Source: Arion vulgaris (lineage: Eukaryota > Mollusca > Gastropoda > Stylommatophora > Arionidae). Taken from it: a DNA stretch of 64,000 nucleotides. The DNA lies in assembly GCA_020796225.1 (NCBI GenBank), contig CM036775.1, forward strand, positions 10,715,171 to 10,779,170, written 5' to 3'. The notes beneath the pieces were generated by a model. The model ran no database searches, was not told the DNA's origin, and worked only from the letters and a program-made list of their open reading frames with translations. The translations under genes were made by a program, and so were the position numbers. Shown here in pieces: positions 55,191 to 64,000 of this stretch; position 1 is the stretch's first letter, and every line of letters begins with the position of its first letter.

Positions 55191-55577
55191 GGTCAGATTG
55201 GTTCAGTAATTCTCAGTGTGCATAATGTACGAGGTTGGGTTATAGGAAATTCTAATCCTTTCTGGGGATCTAAATTTCAAGTACCTCTGAAGTTGGAGTC
55301 AGTCTTGCCTGAATGGTGAGGGACACTAAGGATAAGGAAAATGTTTTTTAAATTCAGTCAGGTGTGCCATGACTATGTCTGAATTCACATCGAACTTCAA
55401 ATCAAGCTCAGATCGAGCTTCCCATCGCGCTTCACATGGAGATAACAGTGAGCTCACATCGAGCTTCTTTACAGAGAGCTTAACATCAAGTGTCACGGTG
55501 AGCTTCACAGCAAGCTGGTGAATGAAAACAAATCCTGTTGTTGCAAGTTGATATAATTGTAAGACATAACATGTTTC
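55190..55577. repeat. degenerate CACATCGAGCTTC repeats and spacer
   Basis: Irregular copies at about 55385-55520; no gene. Confidence 0.5.
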
Positions 55578-55591
55578 AGCTCACTACAATT

Positions 55592-56256
55592 GCCCGAGTG
55601 GTTACCGGGGCCCAAATTTGGGGTGTAAAGAATAGAACCACTGTTACTGCCATGCATGTCGTAAGAGGTGACTAAGGAGGTTTGGCTGAAATCGATGCAC
55701 ATGTCCTAAACTTGTATAAATCTATGCGTTTAGGGGCCTACCCTAGGAAACATGGACAATGAACAAGCAGTTAGAAGACAGAATTGATGCATTTGAGATG
55801 TGGATATGTAGAAGAATAAGCAGAGTTTCATGGACAGAAAAACAGACAAATAAACAAGTTTTAGGAAAACTAGGCATGAAGAAACAATTATTAAGAGAAA
55901 TAAAATTCAGACAAGTAAAGTATTTTGGGCACATAAAAAGGCATGACACCATGATAAAACATTTACTAGAGGGGAAAGTTGAGGGAGAAGAGCAAGAGGA
56001 AGACCGAGAGATAAGTGGGAGATAAACTTTAAGAAATGGACAGGTTACAGTCTGGCAGTGTGCAACACCAAGGCGAAAGACAGAGGATGCTGGAGATTCA
56101 TTGCAGCCAACCTTCGATGTGAGACGGCACCTGATGATGATGATGAGGGGCCTACCAAACCAATGTGCAACAGATACACGTTCTTGGCAAAGATCAAACA
56201 TATCACAAAGAGTGATTAAAATTGGTCATAAAGAACGAACGCAAAGAAGAAGAAAG
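55592..56256 (+). mobile_element. SINE B, full-length copy split by a LINE
   Basis: SINE parts 55592-55742 and 56157-56256 (about 250 bp together) are flanked by AGCTCACTACAATT at 55578-55591 and 56257-56270, a perfect 14-bp TSD. The head is GCCCGAGTGGTTACCGGGGC and the tail GCAAAGAAGAAGAA. Confidence 0.9.
55743..56146 (+). mobile_element. LINE 3' fragment, family 4, nested in SINE B, 10-bp TSD
   Basis: Encodes MNKQLEDRIDAFEMWICRR, WTEKQTNKQVLGKLGMKKQL and VKYFGHIKRHDTM, then a non-coding end with (TGA)n at 56132-56146. GGGGCCTACC is repeated exactly at 55733-55742 and 56147-56156. 5'-truncated. Confidence 0.9.
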
Positions 56257-56303
56257 AGCTCACTACAATTACAAATAAATCTTGATGTTGCAAGTTGATA
56301 TAA

Positions 56304-56815
56304 TTGTTCCGAACTGGTCTTACAGTGGATACCAGATCACTGTGGCATACCAGGAACGAAAAGGCTGACAAACTCGCAAAGGCTGGGGAGCCTAACACAA
56401 CACCACCCAGCACAAAGTTTTACAGAAGCAAAGACTCTCCTGAAACAATCCAGGAAAATGATCTGGAGAAAACAAATGGAGGATACAACCCAGAGCATGA
56501 CAGTATAAATACACTAAACAGACAAGCACAGACCACAGTCTTCAGACTTAGAACGGGACACTGCAGTCTCAGAGCACACCTCCACAGAATGGGTCTCAGG
56601 GACTCTGAGGCCTGCACCTGTGGAGCACCAAAGCAGTCCCCAGAGCACATCCTGCAAGACTGCCCTAGTCTGAGTAGTGAGAGATTGGAGATCTGGTCAA
56701 CAGAAACAACACTACAAGACAAACTATGGGAACCAGTGAAGACCTCAAGCGTACCGCCCTGTTTATGACACATACCGGAGTAGTCGCATAGCAAAAGTTG
56801 ATCGCAGAAGAAGAA
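56304..56815 (+). mobile_element. LINE 3' end, family 7, with RNase H end and Cys/His tail
   Basis: A nearly continuous frame to 56768. An RNase H end (HCGIPGNEKADKLAKAGEP, after a frameshift near 56345) is followed by LNRQAQTTVFRLRTGHCSLR, AHLHRMGLRDSEACTCG and QSPEHILQDCPSLSSERLEI. The last is the Cys-x-Cys...His...Cys tail. A GAAGAAGAAGAAG tail ends it at about 56805-56818. The best preserved family 7 copy. Confidence 0.8.
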
Positions 56816-56819
56816 GAAG

Positions 56820-56984
56820 ATATAAGTGTAATACATACAATCTGAAGACAATATCTCTTCCGTAGCTGTTATTTGTAGGTCAAAGAATGTGTGTCAAGGT
56901 TGAGTAGAAATGAACTAAGCAGATTTTGATATGCTTATCTTATAAATCTGAATACAACATTTTCTCATAGAAAACAAAAAACCA
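56820..56984. other. short spacer, nothing recognised
   Basis: AT-rich, no feature supported. Confidence 0.5.
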
Positions 56985-57282
56985 TTGGTCATCCAAAAAA
57001 TATTAATGGGCATTGGTCATCTAACAAATATTAATGGGCATTGGTCATCCAATATTAATGGGCATTGGTCATCCAAATATTAATGGGCATTGGTCATCCA
57101 AGAAATATTAATGGGCATTGTTCATCTAACAAATATTAATGGGCATTGTTCATCTAACAAATATTAAAGGGCATTGGTCATCTAACAAATATTAATGGGC
57201 ATTGGTCATCTAACAAATATTAATGGGGAATGGTCATCCAACAAATATTAATGGGGAATGGTCATCCAACAAATATTAATGG
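56985..57282. repeat. minisatellite, about 28-bp unit
   Basis: Eleven units of AATATTAATGGGCATTGGTC plus ATCTAACA. Confidence 0.95.
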
Positions 57283-57535
57283 GCATTGCAGCATAGACCA
57301 AGAAAACTGGGAGCAGTTGGCCAAGCACAGACAAGCGGCAGTGAGGGATGGTTCAAAAAGAAAACACCATCACATATGGAGGCAAAAGAAAGTGCAGATA
57401 GCAGAGAGATCATCCTATGTATCAGCTCCAGTCTCACCTGCAGAAAAGATTACTACTTTAGAAGAGGACACGAACTGTCGTGATTCAGCACAGAATAAAC
57501 TATGTGGTGTAAAACCTAATGTCTCCTGATACAAA
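57283..57535 (+). mobile_element. LINE 3' end, family 1, third copy
   Basis: CSIDQENWEQLAKHRQA through DSAQNKLCGVKPNVS matches the last 240 bp of the 9594-13648 LINE. The Cys/His motif is destroyed by deletions. It lies between the 28-bp array and the next array. Confidence 0.8.
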
Positions 57536-57574
57536 GAGGTACCATACATCTACAACAGATGTACACACATCTAC
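57536..57574. repeat. ACACATCTAC array, left scrap
   Basis: One to two units of the array that continues at 57939. Confidence 0.75.
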
Positions 57575-57938
57575 GTGGATATACTGTCCTGGGCATGCAG
57601 GTGTTTACGGTAATGAGAGACCGGACAGGCTTGCATCAACAGCATCGATTGTTGGGGAGTTGAAGATGGATAAGGGGATATTCTTCGGTCTCTTCGCGAC
57701 TCTCTGTTGGATGAGGACACTAAAATCGATGTTGAATCGATCAAGCAATTTAAGCAGTTTGGAGTTACCCGTTGTTCAAGTCAAACTGGATGCCTGAGAG
57801 GCAGAGTGAGAGGTGTGTTTAATCAGCGAGCCACAGGAACCATCAGTATGCATACTCTTCTATATCTGTTGGGGGAGACTGAGCACCTATGGGTCTGCCC
57901 GAGTGCAATGACGTCAGTTTAGTAACCAATAACCAATC
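57575..57938 (+). mobile_element. LINE 3' end, family 8a, with RNase H end
   Basis: Encodes WIYCPGHAGVYGNERPDRLA, then, after frame changes, LLDEDTKIDVESIKQFKQFG and NQRATGTISMHTLLYLLGET ... HLWVCPSAM. This is the longest family 8a copy; it shows that the family carries an RNase H domain. It ends TAACCAATAACCAATC. ACACATCTAC occurs at 57565-57574 and 57939-57948 (10 bp, possible TSD within the array). Confidence 0.8.
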
Positions 57939-58880
57939 ACACATCTACACCATTTGTAAACACAGCTACAGCATGCGTACACACACCTACAACATATATG
58001 AACACAGCTACAGCATGCATACACACATCTACAACATATGTACACACATCTACACCATTTGTAAACACAGCTACAGCATGCATACACACATCTACAACAT
58101 ATGAACAAGCTACAGCATCGTACACACATCTACAACATATGTACACATCTACCATTTGTAACACAGCTACAGCATGCATACACACATCTACAACAGATGT
58201 ACGCACATCTACACCTACAACTAATGAACACAGCTACAGCATGGCATACACACATCTACAACAGATGTACCACATCTCACATCCATTTGTAAACACAGCT
58301 ACAGCATGCATACACACATCTACAACAGATGTACGCACATCTACACCTACAACATTGAAACACAGCTAAGCATGCGACACACATTCAGTATGATACCATC
58401 TATACTCATTTGTGCCAGACTGATGCACTAAATTAACTATGCACAGTATGCACATGACGTACCAGTTAAACAAAAGACACACATCTACACCATTTGTAAA
58501 CACAGCTACAGCATGCTAACACTCACGAACACCTACACATATATGAACACAGCTACAGCATGCAACACATCTACAACATATGTACACACATCTACACCAT
58601 TTGTAAACACAGCTAAGCAGCATAAACATAACATCGACATCTACACCTACAACATATATGAACACAGCTACAGCATGCGTACACACATCTACAACAGATG
58701 TACACACATCTACACCATTTGTAAACACAGCTACAACATGCATACACGCATCTACAACAGATGTACGCACATCTACACCTTTGTAAAACATCTCCAAGAT
58801 ATGTAAACACAGCTACAGCATGCATACACACATCTACAACAGATGTACGCTCATCTCAACATTTGTAAACACAGCTATGA
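57939..58880. repeat. array of ACACATCTAC-type units, about 36-40 bp
   Basis: Units combine ACACATCTACAACATATG, AACACAGCTACAGCATGC and TACACACATCTACACC in varying order. A non-repeated interval lies at about 58385-58475. Confidence 0.9.
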
Positions 58881-58959
58881 GATGCGCACACATAATTATG
58901 ATATATGCTAATATAACTGTGGCAATTTGTGCCCAACTATGACATAAATTAACTATGAC

Positions 58960-59615
58960 ACATGTGCACACAGAACAACCAGTGAACACAAAGAACAACA
59001 AACACATAGAACAATACAAGAACACATAGAACAACTCATGAACACACAGGGCAACTCATGAACACATAGCAACATGAACTCATAGAAATACTCAGAACAC
59101 ATAGAAATACTACGAACACATAGAGCTGCTTGTAAACACATAAGACAACTCATAAATACATAGAACAATCTGTGAACACATAGAACAACACAAGAACACA
59201 TAGAGCTGCTTGAACACATAGACAACCATAAATACATAGAACAATCTGAACACATAGAACAAAAACAAACTTGTGAACACATAGAACAACACAAGAACAC
59301 ATGAATCAAGAACAACACAAAAACACATAGAACAACACAAGAACACATAGAACAACACAGAACTCATAGAACACATAGAACAACCAGAACATATAGAACA
59401 ACACATAGAACAACAGATGAACACATAGAACAACACAAGAATACACAGAACAACACAAGAACACATAGAACAACACAAGAACACATAGAAGAACAAATGA
59501 ACACATAGAAGAACACATAGAACAACACAAGAATACACAGAACAACACATGAATACACAGAACAACACAAGAATACACAGAACAACACAAGAACACATAG
59601 AACAACACAAGAATA
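58960..59615. repeat. minisatellite, 19-bp unit
   Basis: About 33 units of AACACATAGAACAACACAA; many are shortened. Cys/Phe/Val-rich minus-strand frames are artefacts. Confidence 0.95.
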
Positions 59616-59799
59616 CAAACTGTAATGGCATGTTTGCCATCACAACAATATATGTAAACAATATGGCTTTATGAAAACCAATCACAAGTGGCTGAAAGGT
59701 TTAGCAAACTGTTGCATTCTGGTCCTTGCCCTACACCAGGACAACACTTGATGATGACCAGACTATGGTTGTATAAATGACTGAGGATAGAAACAATAT
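59616..59799. other. single-copy spacer
   Basis: Nothing recognised. Confidence 0.5.
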
Positions 59800-59846
59800 A
59801 TTGGATTATGGTATTCTTACAGAGATCAGATTTTGAGAACTCAATT

Positions 59847-60100
59847 TTAAAGGGTTTTAAAGCCGAAGGATTGACTTCATTGCACCGGGTTTTACCCCAT
59901 ATGTCTCGGTCCCTTTCCACAGAAATGGCACGCCACCTGTCGAGAGTATTGTGCAAAGTATGAACTCCGTAGCTCCAGTAACAATCCTAGGGTTTTCTGA
60001 AAAAACGGCACTCGTGAACAGAACGGCGCGGTTCGGATTCGAACCCACGACCTTCGACTCACAAGGAAAAGGGCTTAATCACTCAGTCACAGAGACCCCC
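59847..60100 (-). mobile_element. SINE A, full-length copy with 13-bp TSD
   Basis: On the minus strand: A box TGACTGAGTGATTAAGCCC, B box GGTTCGAATCC (about 60030), body and 3' end GGTGCAATGAAGTCAATCC. 254 bp, flanked by TGAGAACTCAATT at 59834-59846 and 60101-60113. The best reference copy of SINE A in the window. Confidence 0.9.
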
Positions 60101-60149
60101 TGAGAACTCAATTGTATTACAAAATGAAATCATAGAGGAGGTCCAGAAT

Positions 60150-60415
60150 TTTGTATACCTGGGAAGTACAGTATCGCAAGATGGAGATTTTGTATACCTG
60201 GGAAGTACAGTATCGCCAGATGGAGATTTTGTATACCTAAAGGGAAGTATCCAGTAAGAGATTTTGAACCTGGGAATTACAGAATCTAGAGATGGAGATT
60301 TTGTATACCTGGGAAGTACAGTATCGCAAGATGGAGATTTGTATACCTGGGAAGTACAGTATCGCAAGATGGAGATTTTGTATACCTGGGAAGTACAGTA
60401 TCGCAAGATGGAGAT
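60150..60415. repeat. 39-bp array made from LINE coding sequence
   Basis: About seven copies of TTTTGTATACCTGGGAAGTA plus CAGTATCGCAAGATGGAGA. Each encodes 13 residues (FVYLGSTVSQDGD), which occur once in related LINEs, for example VESYTYLGSNIDTEGG of the 14936-15608 copy. Some copies have lost bases. Confidence 0.9.
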
Positions 60416-60764
60416 TCAGAAAAGGATATCATCGAAAAAGTTAAGAAGGCAGGGCAAACTTTTGCGATGCTCAACAAAATCTGGAAAACAAAAGTACTAA
60501 ATCTTAGACAAAACTTAAAATATATAGAAGTAATATACTGGGAGTACTATTATACAGTAGTGAATGCTGGGAAATAACCCAACACATAATACACAAGTTG
60601 GAGACATTTCAGAATAAATATTTAAGAAGGATCCTGCAAATTTTCTGGCCAAATACGGACCTTTTGAAACGAACAGAATGTGCATCCTTGGAGACAATCA
60701 TTAAGAGACGAAGATGGAGGTGGTTTGGACATGTATGTCGTATGCCAGTGGGGGCATTGGCTAG

Positions 60765-61330
60765 AACAGTACCTGGTATACATCAACGTATGACAATATT
60801 AGCCCCCCCCATGTTCCTGGTATACATCAACATATGACAATATGAGCCCACCCTGTTCTGGTATACATCAACATATGACAATATGATTTGACTCCAACCC
60901 TCCCTGTTCCTGGTATACATCAACGTATGACAATATTAGCCCCCTCCCTCGTCCTGGTATACATCAACGTATGACAATATTAGCCCCCCTCCCTCGTTCC
61001 TGGTATACATCAACGATGACAATATTAGCCCCCTCCCTCGTTCCTGGTATACATCAACGCATGACAATATTAGCCCCCCATGTTCCTGGTATACATCAAC
61101 GTATGACAATATAGCCCCCATGTTCCTGGTATACATCAACGTATGACAATATTAGCCCCCCCTCCTCCCATGTTCCTGGTATACATCAACGTGATGACCA
61201 ATATTAGCCCCCCTCCCATGTTCCTGGTATACATCAACGTATGACAATATTAGCCCTCCCTCCCTCCCATGTTCCTGGTATACATCAACGTATGACAATA
61301 TTAGCCCCCTCCCATGTTCCTAGTATACAT
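60765..61330. repeat. minisatellite, about 40-bp unit
   Basis: About 14 units of CCTGGTATACATCAACGTAT plus GACAATATTAGCCCCC plus variable C/T-rich spacer. It begins directly at the LINE end. Confidence 0.9.
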
Positions 61331-61504
61331 CTACAACAGTATACTAACCTTGACCTTGTCATGTGGCACATGTATAACTGTTTTAACTTTGCCTGAACGA
61401 CCTTTGACTGCTGCATAACAGAATAATGTGACCACCATGACAAATAAAAAGTAACTTGTTCTCATCAAATGGAGGTTGATGACTGATCTGTCTTCCTGCA
61501 ATTA
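61331..61504. other. short spacer, nothing recognised
   Basis: No feature supported. Confidence 0.5.
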
Positions 61505-61700
61505 CATATTACATGTCTCAGTCAGGATTACTTGTGTCTCAGTCAGGATTACATGTGTCTCAGTAAGGATTACTGATGTCTCAGTCAGGATTACTTGTGT
61601 CTCAGTCAGGATTACTTGTGTCTCAGTCAGGATTACTTGTCTCTATCAGGATTACTTGTCTCTATCAGGATTACCTGTCTCTATCAGGATTACATGTCTC
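61505..61700. repeat. minisatellite, 21-bp unit
   Basis: Nine units of TCTCAGTCAGGATTACTTGT plus G. Confidence 0.95.
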
Positions 61701-61744
61701 AGTTGTGTGTGGTCAGAGTGAAGTCTCCCACAAGACATTAGCTG

Positions 61745-61980
61745 TATATAGATTGTAGTAAATAGAGACAGAATGTAGTCTACAAATATAGATTGTAGTA
61801 AATAGACAGAGTATAGCTACAAATATAGATTGTAGTAAATAGACAGAGTATAGCTACAAATATAGATTGTAGTAAATAGACAGAGTATAGCTACAAATAG
61901 TAAACAGAGTATAGCTACAAATATAGATTGTAGTAAATAGACAGAGTATAGCTACAAATATAGATTGTAGTAAGTAGCAA
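61745..61980. repeat. minisatellite, about 37-bp unit
   Basis: Units of TAGATTGTAGTAAATAGACA plus GAGTATAGCTACAAATA. One more unit lies beyond the next LINE (62588-62618). Confidence 0.9.
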
Positions 61981-61994
61981 TAGAGATATCTTTT

Positions 61995-62588
61995 ATTCTT
62001 CTTCTCTTGTTGTCACACTGCTACCGGGTTGTTGCCCAGTGTCGTCACACTGCTACCGGGTTGTTGCCCAGTGTCGTCACACTGCTACCGGGTTGTTGCC
62101 CAGTGCCGTGGTTTTCTGTTTTTCTCTTGCGCGAGTTCTGGTGATTGTTATTTGTGCTCTTTCACATGGGTTCTGCTACGCCATCTAACCATCTTTTCCG
62201 TGGTCTTCCTCTTGCCTTCTTTCCCGATGTTTTGTTGTAGAAGACTCTGTATACTGTGGAGTTTGGATGTATTCTTATTAAGTGGCCAAACCACTTCATT
62301 CTTTGTTCCTCTATGTAATTCAAGCAAGGTTCTGTGCCAACTTTCTTTTTTATCCTGATGGTGGTGATTTTGTCTTTTCTGGTGTTGTTGGTAACTTTTC
62401 GCAGGCAGCGCATTTCACATGTAGTTATTTTTTGTGACTGCGCTTTGCTCATTGTCCATGTTTGGTTCTGATAACACAAAGTAGGTATAAAAATGCTGTT
62501 GATCATCTGTTGCTTAGCTGCCTGTGAAATTTTTGGGTGCCCTAACAATGGGGCTTGCTGGTAGGTTACAGCATTTGCTTTTTGGTCC
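61995..62588 (-). mobile_element. LINE 3' end, family 5, inside the 37-bp array
   Basis: The minus-strand frame 62162-62590 reads KANAVTYQQAPLLGHPKIS, SKAQSQKITTCEMRCLRKV, EEQRMKWFGHLIRI and KKARGRPRKRWLDGVAEPM. The longest clean family 5 frame here. Toward its 3' end a 32-bp piece (GTCACACTGCTACCGGGTTG) is present three times (62014-62105). Confidence 0.8.
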
Positions 62589-62604
62589 AAGACAGAGTAT
62601 AGCT

Positions 62605-62800
62605 ACAAATATAGATTGTAAACATGCAATGATAAATTCACAGACGTTACCGGTGACAGGCGGACAGTGAGAGAGTCATAAACATGCAATGATAAATTCA
62701 CAGACGTTACGCGAGTGACAGAGGACAGTGAGAGAGTCATAAACATGCAATGATAAATTCACAGACGTTACCGGTGACAGGAGGACAGTGAGAGAGTCAT
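62605..62800. repeat. 61-bp tandem repeat, three units
   Basis: Units start AAACATGCAATGATAAATTC and end GACAGTGAGAGAGTCAT, nearly identical. Confidence 0.95.
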
Positions 62801-63034
62801 CGAAGGAATACTGAACAGCCAGTGTAGATCCGGGCAAACACCAATTGTTCTCATTGTTGCTGACTGTTGATACACTTGCAGACATAGGTCTGATATGGTT
62901 TGATGATGTCCAAGAAGAAGAAGAAGTCTCCCTATGGCAGCTACTCTTTTTACCATGTCTGTTTGGTGTGGGTAGGAGGTGAATATAAAGAGTTGAAATA
63001 TTTTATCATATTTTGAGCAGTCACCGTATCTCAA
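62801..63034. other. single-copy spacer
   Basis: No gene or element recognised. Contains GAAGAAGAAGAAG at about 62910, possibly an element tail. Confidence 0.45.
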
Positions 63035-64000
63035 GTTATACATAATGTCACATCAAGTTATACATCACATCAAGTTATACATCACATCAAGTTATACATC
63101 ACATCAAGTTATACACCATGTCACATCACATCAAGTTATACATGTCACATCACATCAAGTTATACATGTCACATCACATCAAGTTATACATGTCACATCA
63201 AGTTATACATAATGTCACATCAAGTTATACATGTCACATCAAGTTATACATGTCACATCAAGTTATACATGTCACATCACATCAAGTTATACATGTCACA
63301 TCAAGTTATACATGTCACATCACATCAAGTTATACATGTCACATCACATCAAGTTATACATGTCACATCAAGTTATACATGTCACATCACATCAAGTTAT
63401 ACATGTCACATCAATTTATACATGTCACATCAAGTTATACATGTCACATCACGTTATACATGTCACATCACATCAAGTTATACATGTCACATCAAGTTAT
63501 ACATGTCACATCAAGTTATACATGTCACATCACATCAAGTTATACAAGTCACATCAAGTTATACATGTCACATCACATCAAGTTATACATGTCACATCAA
63601 GTTATACATGTCACATCACATCAAGTTATACATCATGTCACATCAAGTTATACATCATGTCACATCACATCAAGTTATACATGTCACATCAAGTTATACA
63701 TGTCACATCAAGTTATACATGTCACATCAAGTTATACATGTCACATCACATCAAGTTATACATGTCACATCACATCAAGTTATACATCATGTCACATCAC
63801 ATTAAGTTATACATGTCACATTACATCAAGTTATACATCATGTCACATCACATCAAGTTATACATGTCACATCAAGTTATACATGTCACATCACATCAAG
63901 TTATACATGTCACATCAAGTTATACACCATGTCACATCACATCAAGTTATACACCATGTCACATCACATCAAGTTATACATGTCACATCAAGTTATACAT
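63035..64000. repeat. minisatellite, 19-24-bp units
   Basis: Units of CATCAAGTTATACATGTCA with an optional extra CACAT, continuing to the window edge. The 197-codon open frame is an artefact. Confidence 0.95.

Larger units (their letters stand above)
59800..60770 (+). mobile_element. LINE fragment with SINE insert and in-frame internal expansion
   Basis: Thumb to C-terminus of a LINE ORF2. QNEIIEEVQNFVYLGSTVSQ is at about 60115-60175, KDIIEKVKKAGQTFAMLNK at 60425-60475, and ILGVLLYSSECWEITQ near 60540-60580. KLETFQNKYLRRILQIFWP and RRRWRWFGHVCRMPVGALAR follow at 60598-60770. SINE A is inserted at 59847-60100. The FVYLGSTVSQDGD segment is tandemly multiplied (60150-60415). Frame breaks exist. 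Confidence 0.8.

Overview
This window is animal nuclear DNA. The evidence is a class A G-protein-coupled receptor (GPCR) gene split into three exons whose splice phases fit, APE-type and RNase H-type LINE retrotransposons, tRNA-derived SINEs with A/B boxes, a Tc1/mariner-superfamily transposon, a Helitron, hAT-like MITEs, and very many short-unit tandem arrays. No bacterial operons, rRNA, bona fide tRNA gene or CRISPR array is visible. An invertebrate, perhaps a mollusc, is my best guess; it is weakly supported (two AAGGGAGATAA-type motifs near 49.05-49.1 kb and the overall mix of repeats).

The only host gene I can support is the GPCR on the + strand. Exon 1 is 5931-6148 (N-terminus and TM1), exon 2 is 14139-14838 (TM2-TM6), and exon 3 is 19994-20209 (TM7 and start of the tail). 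The two introns (about 8.0 and 5.2 kb) consist almost wholly of tandem arrays with retroelements in them. A second reading frame (about 20199-20519) looks like the rest of the cytoplasmic tail, displaced by one frame. An 86-bp copy of the end of exon 1, splice donor included, lies 662 bp downstream in intron 1.

Layout. 0-5.2 kb: tandem arrays, then a pile of minus-strand LINE fragments nested in each other. 5.2-20.5 kb: the receptor gene; intron 1 holds a near full-length LINE (9594-13648) and a 1.9-kb LINE (6996-8886), both inside minisatellites. 20.5-22 kb: LINE with a SINE inside it, and a hAT-like MITE. 22-27 kb: large arrays. 27.2-29.3 kb: a complete but frameshifted transposon with terminal inverted repeats. 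29-30.7 kb: palindromic MITE and LINE ends. 31-37.4 kb: arrays, including a SINE whose own interior was amplified. 37.5-41.8 kb: LINE, SINE and a Helitron helicase. 41.8-45.2 kb: an array decaying into apparent low-quality sequence. 45.5-64 kb: further arrays with LINE/SINE insertions, several with readable target-site duplications (TSDs).

Two themes recur. First, retroelements repeatedly sit inside tandem arrays, with array on both sides. Second, transposon sequence itself has been tandemly multiplied (SINE at 35.0-35.5 kb, LINE coding sequence at 60.15-60.41 kb, LINE ends at 47.8 and 62.05 kb). Long open frames over the arrays are products of repeat periodicity and are not annotated as genes. 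I found no convincing undescribed protein-coding system; the receptor, with several altered signature motifs, is the most gene-like novelty.

LINE family numbers used below are labels local to this window. Family 1 has a C2H2-like C-terminus, 2 an (ATT)n tail, 3 a TTGA-type tail, 4 a (TGA)n tail and YFGHIKRH motif, 5 a CEMRCLRK motif, 6 an RWIGHTL motif. Family 7 has RNase H plus a Cys/His tail, and families 8a and 8b have a PGHxGVxGNE RNase H.
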